From Cohnella pontilimi (GTDB lineage Bacteria > Bacillota > Bacilli > Paenibacillales > Paenibacillaceae): a DNA stretch of 64,000 nucleotides. A model generated the notes under the pieces. The model was not told the origin of the DNA. It ran no database searches and was given only the letters and a program-made list of their open reading frames with translations. Location: positions 124,001-188,000 of the forward strand of contig NZ_SUPK01000008.1 of assembly GCF_005049045.1 (NCBI RefSeq). Reading direction: 5' to 3'. Below, piece after piece: positions 35,387-43,938 of the stretch; within the stretch, counting starts at the first letter, position 1, and each line of letters opens with the position of its first letter. The translations under genes were made by a program, and so were the position numbers.

Positions 35387-36583
35387 TTATTTGGGGCGGA
35401 TCGTGAATAAGACGAGCAGGCAGGCGAGCGCGCAAGAGGCAGCCAGTACGAAAAACAGCGTCTCCATCGAGGATTTCATCAGCAGAGCGCCGGCAGGCGG
35501 GCCGGAGGCAACCCCGATAAACCGCATGCTGCTATAGATGGACGTCACGGTCCCCCGCTGCTCCTTGCCGATGCTCTCGGTAAGCAGTGCGTCCAGGCAG
35601 GGAAGCGCCGCGCCGAGTCCAAGCACGCAGACGGCCAGCATGCCGATCAGCCACCACGTCGATTGGCTCGCGGCAACGGCAATGACGACGAGCGCTCCGG
35701 TCGCGATCGCCAGCCCGATTGTGCTGATCCATTTCATGCGCACCTTGCTGTCGCCGATCCATCTTCCCGTCAAGTAGGCAGCCGTGCAAAGGACGGCCAG
35801 CGGAACCGCGAGGACCAAGCCTTTGGTCACGCCATGCATCCCCCGGTCTTCCAGCGATTCGGACAAATAAAACAACGCGCCGAAAAGGAGAAACATACTG
35901 ATGCCGCCGATGACCAGTATTCCGTACAGCCAGCGGCCGCGTTTGCGGAATAGGTCACCGATGGACTTCAAAAATTGCCGTGGATGCAGGGGTTCCCGTT
36001 CATCGTCTACTTTCGGCTTTTTCACCAGAAACGCTACCATGACAAAGGACAGCAGACTGAATACCGGAATTGCCCAAAAGGGCATATACCAAGCCCATAA
36101 ACCGAGCAAGGAACCGAGAATGGGGCTGAGCACTTTGCCGAACGTGTTGGACGTCTCCACGATCCCCAGGCCGCTGCTTACGTCCTCCTCCCGTTTGAAC
36201 AAATCGCCCACAAGGGGAAAAACCACGGGAAAGCATCCCGCTGCTCCGAGTCCCTGGAGTAAACGGGCGCCTATAATCACCGGGTACGGTTTATCCATGG
36301 CGACGGAGGCCCAGCCCGCTGCCCCTCCAGCAATCGCGACGATCATAAGTCCGGGAAGAATGACGATTTTCCGGCCGTAGCGGTCGGACAAGTAACCGGC
36401 GACGGGAATGAAAAAAATGGAGACTGCGGCGTATACGGTGATGATCAGGCTGGCTTGAAAAGGGGAAATCAGAAGCTTTTTTTGGATCTCCGGCAAGACG
36501 GGGATCAGCATCGAATTCGCCAGCGTCATGGTCAGAGGGATCGTGGAGATGGAGGCAAGATCCCATTTTTTGCTCGATTCCAC
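35387..36583 (-). CDS. MFS drug/metabolite efflux transporter
   Basis: 398 residues, twelve membrane segments. Motif A GYLSDRYGRKIVILPG follows helix 2, and motif C-like residues (SPILGSLLGLWAWYMPFW) lie in helix 5, as in drug:H+ antiporter-1 pumps. GTG start with AGGAGGA. Immediately upstream, on the same strand, is a terminator hairpin with T6, so expression may be attenuated (see findings). Confidence 0.88.
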   Translation of the reverse strand: MESSKKWDLASISTIPLTMTLANSMLIPVLPEIQKKLLISPFQASLIITVYAAVSIFFIPVAGYLSDRYGRKIVILPGLMIVAIAGGAAGWASVAMDKPYPVIIGARLLQGLGAAGCFPVVFPLVGDLFKREEDVSSGLGIVETSNTFGKVLSPILGSLLGLWAWYMPFWAIPVFSLLSFVMVAFLVKKPKVDDEREPLHPRQFLKSIGDLFRKRGRWLYGILVIGGISMFLLFGALFYLSESLEDRGMHGVTKGLVLAVPLAVLCTAAYLTGRWIGDSKVRMKWISTIGLAIATGALVVIAVAASQSTWWLIGMLAVCVLGLGAALPCLDALLTESIGKEQRGTVTSIYSSMRFIGVASGPPAGALLMKSSMETLFFVLAASCALACLLVLFTIRPK

Positions 36584-36599
36584 TTGGATTCCTCCTGAT

Positions 36600-36632
36600 A
36601 AAAAAGACAGGCTTCCGCTTCTGGAAGCCTGT
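36600..36632 (-). terminator. Terminator hairpin in the leader of the MFS gene
   Basis: ACAGGCTTCC with GGAAGCCTGT, 6-base loop, then T6 on the minus strand, ending only a few bases before the MFS ribosome binding site. Confidence 0.85.
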
Positions 36633-36778
36633 TTCCGGTGCTCCGGTCAACAAAGGCATACTTTCCGAGTATGACCCGAACGCCCGCTGATTAGTCGCGG
36701 GTGCGTCAAAGATGGCATGAAAGGTACAAAAACAATAAGACTTTCTTTTCAGGGAAACATACCAATGGAGGGATCATC

Positions 36779-37570
36779 ATGAACGATACGGGCATGAGAG
36801 GCCAAGTGGCGGCGGTAACCGGCGGAGGTTCGGGAATCGGACGGGGAGCGGCCAAGCGTCTCGCCCGGGAGGGCGTCAAGGTTTGCCTGCTGGACCGGAA
36901 CCTGGAGGAAGCGGAGCAGGTGCGCAAGGAAATCGAGCAAGAAGGCGGAGAAGCGATGGTGGTCGAAACCGACGTGGCTGTCGCTGAGTCTGTGGAAGCC
37001 GGCATGCGGCAGTTGATCGAGCGTTGGGGCCGGCTGGATATCGTGTTTGCCAACGCGGGCATCAACGGTACTTGGACGACGCTTGAAGATCTTTCGGTCG
37101 AGGATTGGGACCAAACGCTGGGGATCAACTTGCGGGGTACATTTTTGACGGTCAAATATGCGGTTCCGCATTTGAAACGGCAGGGAGGCAGCGTCATCAT
37201 CACGAGCTCGGTCAACGGGACGCGGGTTTTCTCCAATACGGGGGCGAGCGCGTACAGCTCCAGCAAAGCGGGGCAAGTCGCGTTCATGAAAATGGCGGCT
37301 CTCGAGCTCGCCGAATACAAAATCAGAGTGAACGCGATATGTCCGGGCGCGATCCGGACGAATATCGGACGGAACACCCAAATTACCGATGAAGCCAACG
37401 AAGCTAAAATTCCGGTGGAATATCCCGAAGGGCAGATGCCGCTTCAGCACGGACCGGGTTCGCCGGAGCAGGTCGCGGAGCTGGTGCTGTTCCTCGCGTC
37501 GCCGCGGTCTTCGCTTGTGACCGGCACCGCTGTGTACATCGACGGCGCCGAATCCCTGCTCGTCGGGTAA
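36779..37570 (+). CDS. Short-chain dehydrogenase/reductase (SDR)
   Basis: 263 residues, classical SDR. NAD(P)-binding TGGGSGIGRGAA near residue 15, DVA and NAG motifs (FANAGINGT), catalytic Ser in ITSSVNGT and YSSSKAGQ with the Tyr-x3-Lys, PGAIRTN. ATG 36779 follows ATGGAGGG. Substrate cannot be told. No partner gene. Confidence 0.92.
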   Translation: MNDTGMRGQVAAVTGGGSGIGRGAAKRLAREGVKVCLLDRNLEEAEQVRKEIEQEGGEAMVVETDVAVAESVEAGMRQLIERWGRLDIVFANAGINGTWTTLEDLSVEDWDQTLGINLRGTFLTVKYAVPHLKRQGGSVIITSSVNGTRVFSNTGASAYSSSKAGQVAFMKMAALELAEYKIRVNAICPGAIRTNIGRNTQITDEANEAKIPVEYPEGQMPLQHGPGSPEQVAELVLFLASPRSSLVTGTAVYIDGAESLLVG

Positions 37571-37609
37571 TGTCGGTTCTATTCCGCGTCTCCGCCGAAT
37601 ATCGTGGAT

Positions 37610-37909
37610 TTATTCGCGCAAAGAGACGACGTGAACGAGCTGCGGTCCGGCCGTCACCTTGATGACGCCGTGGCCGGCATCATACTCGGCGGATCCGGTG
37701 CTTACGGCTGCGGAGGGCTCGGCGCCCAGCAGATAGAATACGTCGTCGGCCAGCGTGCGGATGCAGACGTCTTTTTCGTTATCGTCCAATTCGTTCCAGT
37801 CCGTATCATTCATTTCGAACGCTTCATAAAATTTAGGGATCGTTGCCAAAGCATTCGACAAGTCGTCCAAAATCCGGTCATAGGCTCGTGTGTAGCGGAT
37901 GGTCAACAC
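37610..37909 (-). CDS. Small acidic protein of about 100 residues, unknown
   Basis: Convergent with the SDR gene. Begins after AAAGGAG at GTG 37909 (TTG 37906 also possible). Contains RYTRAYDRILDDLSNALATIPKFYEAF and DWNELDDNEKDVCIRTLADDVFYLLGAEP: helical, acidic, no membrane segment. Composition and codon use look real; no family recognised. Confidence 0.7.
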   Translation of the reverse strand: MLTIRYTRAYDRILDDLSNALATIPKFYEAFEMNDTDWNELDDNEKDVCIRTLADDVFYLLGAEPSAAVSTGSAEYDAGHGVIKVTAGPQLVHVVSLRE

Positions 37910-38013
37910 GGTCACTCCTTTTCATTTTGCTTCATTATATGCCGTGCTCTCGCTTTAGCCAACCTTTAGGTGCCTTCCAGGCAGTTTCCCTTCCTTGCCG
38001 GTGCCGCTTCATA

Positions 38014-38019
38014 TATAAT
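38014..38019 (+). promoter_or_regulatory. -10 element close before the 38029 gene
   Basis: TATAAT within CATATATAATAG. The transcription start would fall near 38026, only a few bases before the annotated TTG. Confidence 0.4.
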
Positions 38020-38028
38020 AGATAAGGC

Positions 38029-39924
38029 TTGGAAGGTCGGCTGAAGACAAAGAGAGAGGGGGAGACCGGCACGGTACGACAGCAAGGATGGAGATACTGG
38101 CTTGCGAAGCCGTTTATCTTCTTCACCATCATCATGCTTCTCAAAATATACTTAGCCAAATTCGTGATCTACAACGGGGGCTCCCCATGGCTTCCTCTTA
38201 TAACGGGTCTTCCGTCCTTATGGGTGGTGTTCGCGCTGATCGAATGGTTGGCGCCGAGACGGAAATTCGGCGTATATGTGGCAGCCAACCTCGTCATGAC
38301 CTGTATCTATTTCGCGGTAATTATGTATTACAAATACTTCGGCGTCATTGTGACGTACCATGCTTTGCAGCAGGTCGGTCAAGTGACCGAAGTCCGCGGC
38401 AGCGTCTTTTCGCTTTTGCATCCGTATTTTCTTCTTATTTTTATCGATAACGCGGCGTTCCTGATTTTAATGGCGTTTAGCCGGCGCTTCCGCCAATGGA
38501 GCAAGAAGTTCGCGGTGCGGGAGCCGAAAAAGGTTGCCGTTGCCGTCTTTGCTTTGTCTCTCGTCGCTTGCTTGGCCATTGTGTGGCAAAACCGGGACAG
38601 CGTCAATGAGCTGAAGCAGGCGGAACAAATGGGCATTCTCAATTACGAAGCCTACGCGGTTTACGCCAGCTCGAAGGATTCCGCCGTGGATGCCAAAGAC
38701 GTAACCCCGGAAGCGGTCGCCAAGGCGAAAGGCATCAAGGAGCCTGCCGCGCCGGCTTACATGGGGACGGCCAAAGGGAAAAACCTCATCGTCATTCAAG
38801 TGGAAGCTCTCCAGAAATTTCTCCTGAATACGGAAATCGACGGAGTGGAACTTACGCCGAACCTGAACAAGCTGGTCAAGGAGTCGCTGTATTTTCCGCA
38901 TTTCTATCAAATGGTCGGGCAGGGCAATACGGCGGACGCCGAGTTCGTAGTGAACACGTCGTTTTTGATTCCGCCGTACGGAGCGGCTTCGCAGGATTAC
39001 GGCGGCTTGAAGCTTCCCAGCATGCCGAGAGTATTGGCAGCCAACGGTTATGAAACGGCGACGTTCCATACGAACGACGTCAAGTTCTGGAACCGCAATG
39101 AGCTTTACAAAGCGCTCGGCTTCGGCCGATATTATGACAAAGAGTATTTCGGAGACGATGACCTGGTGTTTTTCGGTTCCTCCGACGAAGTGCTGTACCG
39201 CAAAACGTCCGATAAATTGCTAGAGATGAGCGAGTCCGGCAAACCTTTTTACGCTCAACTGATCACCATGTCGTCCCATCATCCGTTTAATATTCCGGAA
39301 GGCAAAGTCAAGCTCCAGCTGCCCGACCGCTTTCAAGGCACATTGGTCGGCGATTACATTACGGCCCAGAACTATGCGGACTATGCGCTCGGCCAGTTCA
39401 TCGCCCGGCTTAAAGAGACCGGCCTTTGGGACAAGAGCGTGATCGTGCTCTACGGCGATCACATGGGGCTTCCGATTTACTCGCTTGACGGGCACGAGCG
39501 GGATTTGATGCAAGAAATTTGCGGCCGCGAGTACCGGTTCACGGAGATGATGAACATCCCGCTGCTGATGTCTGTTCCGAGCATGGAACCGCAGGTATTG
39601 ACGCAGTTGGGCGGGCAGGCGGATATTTTTCCGACGGTGGCCAACCTGCTCGGCATCTCACTTAAGGATCACATTCATTTCGGTCAGGATTTGCTCAATC
39701 AGCCGTCCAACCTGCTGCCACAGCGTTACTATCTGCCGTCCGGATCCTTCGTTTATGACAAAGGAATATTCGTACCGGGAGAAAACTTCCGGGACGGCAC
39801 GAAGTATCCGTTCGACGGAGCGTCCGCGGCTTCCTCCGACGTGACGGAGGACCAATACCGCAGAGCCTTGCAGCTGCTCCGGATGTCCGACAGCTATGTC
39901 AACAGTTTACCCAAGCACGATTAA
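38029..39924 (+). CDS. Lipoteichoic acid synthase family protein (LtaS-like)
   Basis: 631 residues. Five N-terminal membrane segments (about 25-185) and a large extracellular sulfatase-fold domain (about 245-560). The catalytic Thr is Thr301 in GQGNTADAEF; metal-site blocks IVIQVEALQ, ATFHTNDVKFWNR and VIVLYGDHMG are intact. It would polymerise glycerol phosphate from phosphatidylglycerol, or act as a primase or alternative LtaS paralogue such as YqgS/YfnI/YvgJ. The start is uncertain: TTG 38029 has no good RBS, and the GGGGGAG downstream has no in-frame start within normal range. Confidence 0.9.
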   Translation: MEGRLKTKREGETGTVRQQGWRYWLAKPFIFFTIIMLLKIYLAKFVIYNGGSPWLPLITGLPSLWVVFALIEWLAPRRKFGVYVAANLVMTCIYFAVIMYYKYFGVIVTYHALQQVGQVTEVRGSVFSLLHPYFLLIFIDNAAFLILMAFSRRFRQWSKKFAVREPKKVAVAVFALSLVACLAIVWQNRDSVNELKQAEQMGILNYEAYAVYASSKDSAVDAKDVTPEAVAKAKGIKEPAAPAYMGTAKGKNLIVIQVEALQKFLLNTEIDGVELTPNLNKLVKESLYFPHFYQMVGQGNTADAEFVVNTSFLIPPYGAASQDYGGLKLPSMPRVLAANGYETATFHTNDVKFWNRNELYKALGFGRYYDKEYFGDDDLVFFGSSDEVLYRKTSDKLLEMSESGKPFYAQLITMSSHHPFNIPEGKVKLQLPDRFQGTLVGDYITAQNYADYALGQFIARLKETGLWDKSVIVLYGDHMGLPIYSLDGHERDLMQEICGREYRFTEMMNIPLLMSVPSMEPQVLTQLGGQADIFPTVANLLGISLKDHIHFGQDLLNQPSNLLPQRYYLPSGSFVYDKGIFVPGENFRDGTKYPFDGASAASSDVTEDQYRRALQLLRMSDSYVNSLPKHD

Positions 39925-39964
39925 CTACCATACAGAGAGAGATTGAAGAGGGGAAGAAACTGAA

Positions 39965-40633
39965 GTGAGTTTGCGTAACATCGATTGGAGGAAATTCGCC
40001 CCGCTGGCGTTGATGCTGGTATTCCCGTTTCTCGGGCTGATGTATCAATGGATCAACAAGCCCGACCAGGAAGTGTACATGCTGGTCACGGCACTTGACC
40101 GCGCGACGCCGTTCGTGAAGTTTTTCGCCGCTCCGTATGCAGTGTGGATTTTCTACATTTATGTGTGTCTCGTATACTTTTTCCGGAAGAACATCACCGT
40201 CTACTACCGGGGGCTCCTCACTTATATCGTTTGTGCGCTGACCTGTTATCTCATCTATTCGGTGTTTCAAACGACGGTGCCGCGCCCGTTGGTGACCGTC
40301 GACGATCCGTTCACCTGGTTGGTGAGCTATATTTACAACCGGGATTTGCCGTTTAACTGCTTCCCAAGCATTCACTGCTTCTCCAGCTACATGGTCATGA
40401 GGCTCGTATGGACCAGCTCGTTCCGCAACAAATGGAACGTCACGCTGATCACGACCATGTCCACGCTGATCATCCTGTCCACTTTGTTCGTGAAGCAGCA
40501 TGTCATTTTGGACGCGGTGGCCGGTATCTTGTTAGTCGAAGTGTGGCTGGCCGTGATGATGCTGATCGAGGTGTCCGTCAGAGAATCGCGGGCGCGTCAA
40601 CATCGGCAGGAAAAGAGAACGTATGGCGCCTGA
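39965..40633 (+). CDS. PAP2-superfamily membrane phosphatase
   Basis: 222 residues, about six membrane segments. Phosphatase motif 2 is FPSIHCFSSYM and motif 3 KQHVILDAVAG, with the catalytic histidines present; motif 1 is weak (VPRPLV). Fits the PAP2_3 / inositol phosphorylceramide-synthase-like group. It follows the LtaS-like gene by 40 bases on the same strand and may recycle lipid phosphates such as diacylglycerol or undecaprenyl products. GTG start with GAGGGG upstream. Confidence 0.85.
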   Translation: MSLRNIDWRKFAPLALMLVFPFLGLMYQWINKPDQEVYMLVTALDRATPFVKFFAAPYAVWIFYIYVCLVYFFRKNITVYYRGLLTYIVCALTCYLIYSVFQTTVPRPLVTVDDPFTWLVSYIYNRDLPFNCFPSIHCFSSYMVMRLVWTSSFRNKWNVTLITTMSTLIILSTLFVKQHVILDAVAGILLVEVWLAVMMLIEVSVRESRARQHRQEKRTYGA

Positions 40634-40641
40634 GGCGCGAC

Positions 40642-40681
40642 AGAGGGCTGTCCTTCACAGTTGAAGGACAGCCCTCTTTTT
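40642..40681 (+). terminator. Intrinsic terminator after PAP2 gene
   Basis: A perfect 16-bp stem (40642-40657 with 40662-40677), CAGT loop, T5. Confidence 0.95.
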
Positions 40682-40764
40682 AGGGATTTGAATATCCATT
40701 TACCTCAGGACGCCTTTTTCGCAGGAATCGGAGAAATAACATTTAGCAATCTAAAAGAAATGCA

Positions 40765-40778
40765 ATCTCAACTGAGAT
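40765..40778. repeat. Palindrome ATCTCAACTGAGAT
   Basis: A perfect 14-bp palindrome in the gap between the PAP2 terminator and the LexA-box promoter; a possible operator. The rest of the gap 40682-40815 holds nothing I can name. Confidence 0.4.
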
Positions 40779-40815
40779 GTTAAACTACCATTATAGTGAT
40801 ATTGGCTATTGATAT

Positions 40816-40844
40816 TTGACCTTTACGAACGTATGTTCTATAAT
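40816..40844 (+). promoter_or_regulatory. SOS-type promoter: TTGACC-17-TATAAT with LexA box, antisense to tetR
   Basis: The LexA/DinR box CGAACGTATGTTCT lies at 40826-40839 between -35 and -10 and fits the Bacillus consensus CGAACRNRYGTTYC except the last base. Transcription would start near 40851 and run into the 3' end of the convergent tetR gene. No ORF with an RBS follows. Confidence 0.75.
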
Positions 40845-41449
40845 TGGGGAGGAATACGGCAAAGACGCCGAAAATTTTGTTTCATTTGGTCCGTCGAATA
40901 ATTTTTTTCCTGCTTCATATGAAAATAACCGTGTGGCGCCAAGGCGCAGATCAGCGCATGAGCCGTTAAAGTCGGGTCGGCCTGCGCACCGGATTCGGAG
41001 GCCGCGATTTCCGCCAGCAGCTCCGACATCCGCTGCCTTACATAAGAATAAAGCGGCGATTGGAAGAAGGTAGCCGCCCGGCTTTCCTCCGCCTCCATCA
41101 TCTGATGAGCTTGAACCGTCATGATCAGCTCCGCCTTCTTCTCGATCATGTCGATCCAGAGGTCGAGGATGGCTCCGAGCCGTTCTTGCGGACTCAGGTT
41201 TTCATTTTTCTTCAAATAACGCTCGATCTGTTCCATGAACTCCCGGCTGAAGTCTTGGATCAGATCCAGACACAGATCTCCTTTGTGGGCGTATCGTCTA
41301 TATAGCGTACCTTGCCCGACACCGGCGGTTTTGGCGATTTGATGCATGCTCACGGCGTTCACGCCATGTTCGTCGAACAGCTTTTCGGCTGTTTGCAATA
41401 TTTTTCTTCGATGTTCCGCCGCGTCTTTTCGTTCTTGACGAACTGTCAT
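40838..41449 (-). CDS. TetR-family repressor
   Basis: 203 residues from ATG 41449 (GAGAGGTGG upstream). HTH: RRKILQTAEKLFDEHGVNAVSMHQIAKTAGVGQGTLYRRYAHKGDL, the typical TetR N domain. The ligand domain is unremarkable. Divergent from the DHA2 efflux gene and most likely its repressor through the twin palindromes at 41496-41546. Its last codons overlap the -10 of the SOS-type promoter on the other strand. Confidence 0.93.
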   Translation of the reverse strand: MTVRQERKDAAEHRRKILQTAEKLFDEHGVNAVSMHQIAKTAGVGQGTLYRRYAHKGDLCLDLIQDFSREFMEQIERYLKKNENLSPQERLGAILDLWIDMIEKKAELIMTVQAHQMMEAEESRAATFFQSPLYSYVRQRMSELLAEIAASESGAQADPTLTAHALICALAPHGYFHMKQEKNYSTDQMKQNFRRLCRIPPQL

Positions 41450-41489
41450 GATTCCCACCTCTCGATTCCAAAATTAGCTTGTTTTCGGA

Positions 41490-41518
41490 TTGACAACCGG
41501 ACAATTGTCCGGTAACAT
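41490..41518 (+). promoter_or_regulatory. sigma-A promoter of the DHA2 efflux gene
   Basis: TTGACA, 17 bp, TAACAT. The first TetR palindrome fills the spacer exactly, so repressor binding would block RNA polymerase. Leader is about 150 bases. Confidence 0.75.
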
Positions 41519-41546
41519 CAAAATGAAAACGGACAATTGTCCGTTT
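41496..41546. promoter_or_regulatory. Twin TetR operators
   Basis: Perfect palindromes ACCGGACAATTGTCCGGT (41496-41513) and AAACGGACAATTGTCCGTTT (41527-41546), sharing the core CGGACAATTGTCCG, with centres 32 bp apart. They lie between the divergent tetR and efflux genes. Confidence 0.92.
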
Positions 41547-41673
41547 ATCTCATTCGTTTCTCCTGGCAGCGCCCATATATGTCCTTATTGTACCCTCGCA
41601 CCTGCAGGCGGTCAATTCGGACGGCAGAGAGGCTGCGCGAGGGGAAAGCGGTATTTAGGATAGGAGGATATCC

Positions 41674-43185
41674 ATGTCGTCAACATCCGGTAATACCCCC
41701 GCTGGAGGCACGTTATCCATGCGGGAAATCATGGGCCCGTTGGTTGCGATCATCATCGGGATCTTCATGGTAATTTTGGACGGTACCGCGGTGAATGTCG
41801 CGCTGCCGAAGTTAATGGAGGAATTCCATTTAACCAACATGTCGTTGGTGCAGTGGACGGTAACCGGCTATGCGCTCGCTCAAGCGGCCGTTATTCCGCT
41901 CGCCGGCTGGCTGTCGGACCGGTTCGGAGCGAAGCGTGTTTTTCTCATTTCCATCGGCCTGTTTACGATCGGCTCCGGCCTGTGCGCCTTGGCCAACTCC
42001 GTGGAAATGCTTGTCGTCTTCCGCGTGCTGCAAGGACTGGGCGGCGGAGTGGTGGCACCGATTGCTATGGCTTTCATCTACCGGCTCTCTCCGCCTGACA
42101 AAGTCGGCCAAGTGATGGGCATGATGGGCGTTCCGATTTTGCTTGCACCGGCGCTTGGCCCGGTGCTGGGCGGCTGGCTCGTGCAGAACGCCTCGTGGGA
42201 GTGGATTTTTCTGCTGAATCTTCCGATCGGCGTCATCGGAATTCTGCTTGGATTGCGCACGCTGCCCAACATTGCCCGTCAATCGGTTCCCGGACTCGAT
42301 ATGCTCGGCATCGTGCTGGCTCCCATCGCGTTCGCCGCGCTGGTGTACGGCGTTTCCAGGGGAGGAACACCGAATCCGGTCACCCATAAACCGATGTGGA
42401 CGGACAGCTTGACCATTACCGGCATGATTGTCGGAGCCGTGGCGCTCATCCTGTTTATTATAGTCGAGCTCAGACGCCAAAATCCGCTGCTGGAGCTTCG
42501 CGTATTCCGTTCGGGTAATTTCACCAAAGGCATCGTCGTACAATGGATTTCCCAAATGGCGATGTTCGGCACATTGTTCATGGTTCCGCTGTTCCTGCAG
42601 CAATCCCAAGGCTATTCGCCGATCAAGACCGGCTTGCTCATGCTGCCGCAGGCGCTGGCTTCCGGACTCTTCATGCCGCTCGGCGGCAAACTCTCCGACA
42701 AATTCGGCGCTCGTCCGCTTGTATTTGCCGGTATGGCGATTACCACCGTTGCCGCCATTCTCCTGTCGAATATATCGGCAGACTCTAGCGATCTGGCGAT
42801 TATGCTGCCGCTCGCCATGCTGGGTGCTGGCATGGGTCTGTTCATGATGCCGCTCAATACGCATCTGATCCAGTCCGCGCCACAAAACCTTGTCGGCCGG
42901 GTTACCTCACTTACAAACGCGGCGCAACAAGTGGTCATGTCTTTTGCCGTCGCAGGTCTGACCACGCTAATGACGACTCGCATGAATGATCTGATCGCGG
43001 CACAAAAAGCGCCGGTTAAGGACATTCGGCCGTTTTACGCAGATGCGTTCGGCCATACGTTCGGGATTCTGGTTTATGTAGCGATCGTGGGCGGTCTCCT
43101 TGGCTTCATGCTGTCCCGGCCCAAGCGGGCCGCTTCCGAAGGAAAGGACGGTGCGGAAGGCGCCGAGGCTCATCTTATGGTATGA
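41674..43185 (+). CDS. DHA2-family (EmrB/QacA) multidrug efflux MFS transporter
   Basis: 503 residues, fourteen membrane segments. It has motif D1 (LDGTAVNVALP, usual LDxTIVNVALP with a Gly), motif A GWLSDRFGAKRVF and motif C APALGPVLGGWL. An EmrB-like exporter of hydrophobic compounds. RBS AGGAGG 8 bases before ATG. Controlled by the TetR neighbour. It ends at a terminator. Confidence 0.93.
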   Translation: MSSTSGNTPAGGTLSMREIMGPLVAIIIGIFMVILDGTAVNVALPKLMEEFHLTNMSLVQWTVTGYALAQAAVIPLAGWLSDRFGAKRVFLISIGLFTIGSGLCALANSVEMLVVFRVLQGLGGGVVAPIAMAFIYRLSPPDKVGQVMGMMGVPILLAPALGPVLGGWLVQNASWEWIFLLNLPIGVIGILLGLRTLPNIARQSVPGLDMLGIVLAPIAFAALVYGVSRGGTPNPVTHKPMWTDSLTITGMIVGAVALILFIIVELRRQNPLLELRVFRSGNFTKGIVVQWISQMAMFGTLFMVPLFLQQSQGYSPIKTGLLMLPQALASGLFMPLGGKLSDKFGARPLVFAGMAITTVAAILLSNISADSSDLAIMLPLAMLGAGMGLFMMPLNTHLIQSAPQNLVGRVTSLTNAAQQVVMSFAVAGLTTLMTTRMNDLIAAQKAPVKDIRPFYADAFGHTFGILVYVAIVGGLLGFMLSRPKRAASEGKDGAEGAEAHLMV

Positions 43186-43207
43186 CTAAAGTGCCGCAAT
43201 AATGGAC

Positions 43208-43240
43208 GACCCCCGATGAGCAAGCTCTCGGGGGTCTTTT
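43208..43240 (+). terminator. Intrinsic terminator after the efflux gene
   Basis: GACCCCCGA with TCGGGGGTC (plus GAG/CTC), T4. Confidence 0.88.
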
Positions 43241-43938
43241 GTATGGTAGCGCAACCGCGTGATTTTTCCTTTTATCACTTGCACGAAAACAACGATAGCC
43301 CTGCCTCTCCATCGTTCTTGCGGCTCCTAGGCCGCGCCAGTGAGAGTTCGTGTTCCTTCCAGCAGCCGTCTGATCATGAGATAGTTTAAGGAATGTGCTC
43401 GAGTAACGGAGGAATATTGCTCGTACGAGGAAAAATCTGTGGGTTACTTTCTACGAATAGCTATTATATAATATAAAAGCTGATTATGTCAACTCTCATT
43501 TAAATCAAGAGATATATTATACAGAAAACAGGCGTATCTTACACAATGAATAGGAAAATGAATCAACAAAATAAAATTTGGCTTGTTTTGTGATAACTAT
43601 GCATTTTTATTCACATAATGAATATTCGCTCGGTTGCTTGGAATAGAGAGTGTCGTTCAACTAAGGTTTTTCGACAATTCGCTAGGGTACTTCAAAATCA
43701 AAGTATTCGAAGATATTTATAAAATTTCGCTTATGTAACCGCTTACGGTTAGATTATGGTAAATTTCCATCTCTTTACTACGTGAGATAAGGTGACATCT
43801 AAAAAATACATGATTGCGGATCATTCGTATTGATAGTAGTATTGAATTATTGTTCGGTGACCTACAAAAAGACAGCGCGAAAATCGACATGAAGCTCGCG
43901 ACTGCCATCGAACGAAATTGATGAGAGGGGTTTAGGGG
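43241..43938. other. AT-rich gap of about 700 bp without a convincing gene
   Basis: Base composition drops sharply between about 43440 and 43860, unlike the flanks. A short frame near 43819-43920 on the plus strand (containing FGDLQKDSAKIDMKLATAIE) has coding-like codons but no RBS and may be a remnant. A 63-codon minus ORF (43717-43908) has no support. It also holds the promoter region of oppA, with no clear -35/-10 pair. A transferred or decayed segment is possible. Confidence 0.4.

Noticed and set aside
36291..36659. A 122-codon minus frame overlapping the MFS gene as a separate protein
   Set aside because: Overlaps the MFS gene out of frame for about 290 bases with a poor RBS; only its first codons could matter, as a leader in attenuation.
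40846..40852. GGGGAGG after the SOS-type promoter as an RBS for an SOS gene
   Set aside because: It lies at or before the predicted transcription start, and no suitable start codon follows.
43717..43908. A 63-codon minus ORF in the AT-rich gap
   Set aside because: No RBS, no recognisable composition; AT-rich DNA gives such frames by chance.
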